The notes under the pieces are model-generated. The model worked only from the letters and a program-made list of their open reading frames with translations, was not told the DNA's origin and did no database searches. 64,000 nucleotides of DNA, from assembly GCF_014694385.1 (NCBI RefSeq), contig NZ_JAAOCA010000028.1, positions 1 through 64,000 on the forward strand. Reading direction: 5' to 3'. Numbering within the stretch: the stretch's first letter is position 1; each line of letters opens with the position of its first letter. Below are positions 63,209-64,000 of this stretch, one piece after another. The translations under genes were made by a program, and so were the position numbers. Source of the stretch: Pseudomonas typographi (GTDB lineage: Bacteria; Pseudomonadota; Gammaproteobacteria; Pseudomonadales; Pseudomonadaceae).

Positions 63209-63613
63209 TTACTTCCTGCGCCGCACGTACAACACCAGGTTGTGGTCCACAAGGTCGTAACCATGGGAGTCAGCGATCCGGTGCTGGAGTTTTTCTATGT
63301 CGTGGTCGACGAATTCGACCACCTCGCCGGTGTCCACATCCACCATATGATCATGGTGGCCGGTGTCGGCCAGTTCGAACACGGCATGGCCGCCATCGAA
63401 GTTATGGCGCACCACCAAACCCGCGCCCTCAAATTGGGTCAGTACCCGATATACCGTGGCCAGGCCTACATCCTCACCCGCCTCCATCAAGGACTTGTAG
63501 ACGTCTTCGGCACTCATGTGCCGCTGATCGGCAGAGTCCAGCATCTGCAGGATCTTGACCCGGGGCAGGGTCACCTTCAAGCCTGCTTTTCGTAGTTCGT
63601 TGTTTTCAACCAT
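63209..63613 (-). CDS. fur: Fur, ferric uptake regulator
   Basis: Iron-dependent repressor, 134 residues, normal for Pseudomonas. The winged-helix DNA-binding domain (~1-82) includes the recognition segment SAEDVYKSLMEAGEDVGLATVYRVLTQFE (described, ~34-62). The metal-binding HHDHM motif has His86, His87 and His89. The protein has no cysteine, so it lacks the CxxC zinc site of E. coli Fur. The ATG at 63613 (MVENNELRKA) fits the family; the frame extends upstream across the bamE promoter. Divergent from bamE; a likely repressor of the prrF gene at 12950. Confidence 0.98.
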   Translation of the reverse strand: MVENNELRKAGLKVTLPRVKILQMLDSADQRHMSAEDVYKSLMEAGEDVGLATVYRVLTQFEGAGLVVRHNFDGGHAVFELADTGHHDHMVDVDTGEVVEFVDHDIEKLQHRIADSHGYDLVDHNLVLYVRRRK

Positions 63614-63711
63614 GTGAGGTTTCTCGCCGATTGCTGCTTTCGCAGCTTCATTCAATGCGGGTATGATCTGGGTTTCGTTGACCCAGCCAAGATAGTGGAA
63701 GTCGCCCACCG

Positions 63712-64000
63712 ATGCAAAACACCAAGCACCTGCTCACCAGCCTCACCATCGTGGGCCTGCTCGCACTCGCCGGTTGTTCTTTCCCCGGGGTTTACAAAAT
63801 CGACATCCAGCAGGGCAATGTCGTAACACAAGACATGATAGACCAGTTGAAGCCCGGAATGACCCGCCGCCAGGTGCGGTTTATCATGGGCAACCCGCTC
63901 ATCATCGACACCTTCCACCCCAACCGGTGGGATTACCTCTACAGCATGATGCCCGGCGGCGCCGCGCGCCAGCAAGAGCGGGTGAGCCTGTATTTCACCG
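63712..64000 (+). CDS. bamE: BamE (OmlA/SmpA), outer-membrane assembly lipoprotein, partial
   Basis: Lipoprotein of the BAM complex, which folds outer-membrane proteins; known as OmlA in Pseudomonas, where its gene is divergent from fur. A signal peptide ends in the lipobox LALAGC (Cys22). The BamE core follows: IQQGNVVTQDMIDQLKPGM and QVRFIMGNPLIIDTFHPNRW-type segments. Ninety-six codons are present; the gene runs off the right edge. A -10-like TATGAT lies at about 63662-63667. Confidence 0.94.
   Translation, partial: MQNTKHLLTSLTIVGLLALAGCSFPGVYKIDIQQGNVVTQDMIDQLKPGMTRRQVRFIMGNPLIIDTFHPNRWDYLYSMMPGGAARQQERVSLYFT

Overview
The window is a stretch of Pseudomonas core chromosome, probably from the P. 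putida / P. fluorescens side of the genus. This is inferred from gene content, gene order and protein sequence; no database was searched. The strongest markers are the block dksA-gluQ-cbrX-cbrA-cbrB-crcZ-pcnB-folK-panB-panC, a PrrF-type Fur-controlled small RNA beside sfsA, the block pnp-rpsO-truB-rbfA-infB-nusA-rimP-tRNA(fMet)-tRNA(Leu)-secG-tpiA-glmM-folP-ftsH-rlmE, and the end block greA-carB-carA-dapB-dnaJ-dnaK-grpE / recN / fur / bamE. No phage, insertion sequence, CRISPR array or defence island was seen.

Layout. Positions 1-324 hold three tandem rRNA promoters pointing left; the 16S gene lies outside the window. Leftward genes follow: msrQ-msrP (periplasmic methionine sulfoxide repair), pssA, and ilvI-ilvH-ilvC (branched-chain amino acids) with a long 5' leader. 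A small DUF4124 gene (rightward) precedes the leftward mrcB-lpoP-yqcC cell-wall group. A rightward two-domain kinase, a TfoX-like gene and the PrrF sRNA (12950-13057) converge on leftward sfsA and an aminotransferase. From 15184 to 31520 everything runs right: dksA-gluQ, the CbrAB carbon/nitrogen system with its CrcZ sRNA, pcnB-folK, panB-panC, pgi, an MpaB-type oxygenase and a 972-residue AsmA-like protein. An apparent accessory patch (31668-34220) holds a secreted esterase, Ohr and a divergent AraC regulator, followed by a BON-domain gene. From 34964 to 50351 a long leftward series codes for RNA turnover, translation and cell-envelope precursors. After yhbY (rightward) come greA, carAB, dapB and the heat-shock genes, all leftward. 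recN (rightward) has a LexA box, and fur/bamE are divergent at the right edge.

Themes. Global regulators are concentrated here: DksA, CbrAB-CrcZ, PrrF, Fur, sigma-32 targets and a LexA target. The most notable local features are: a 56-bp tandem duplication at the pcnB/folK junction that creates a 19-codon relay ORF; stop codons embedded in -35 elements (msrQ in an rRNA promoter, grpE in the dnaK sigma-32 promoter); terminator-like structures inside the infB-rbfA, truB-rpsO and tRNA-rimP junctions; and paired 11-bp palindromes upstream of the BON gene. I found no convincing wholly new multi-gene system; the interest lies in regulatory architecture.
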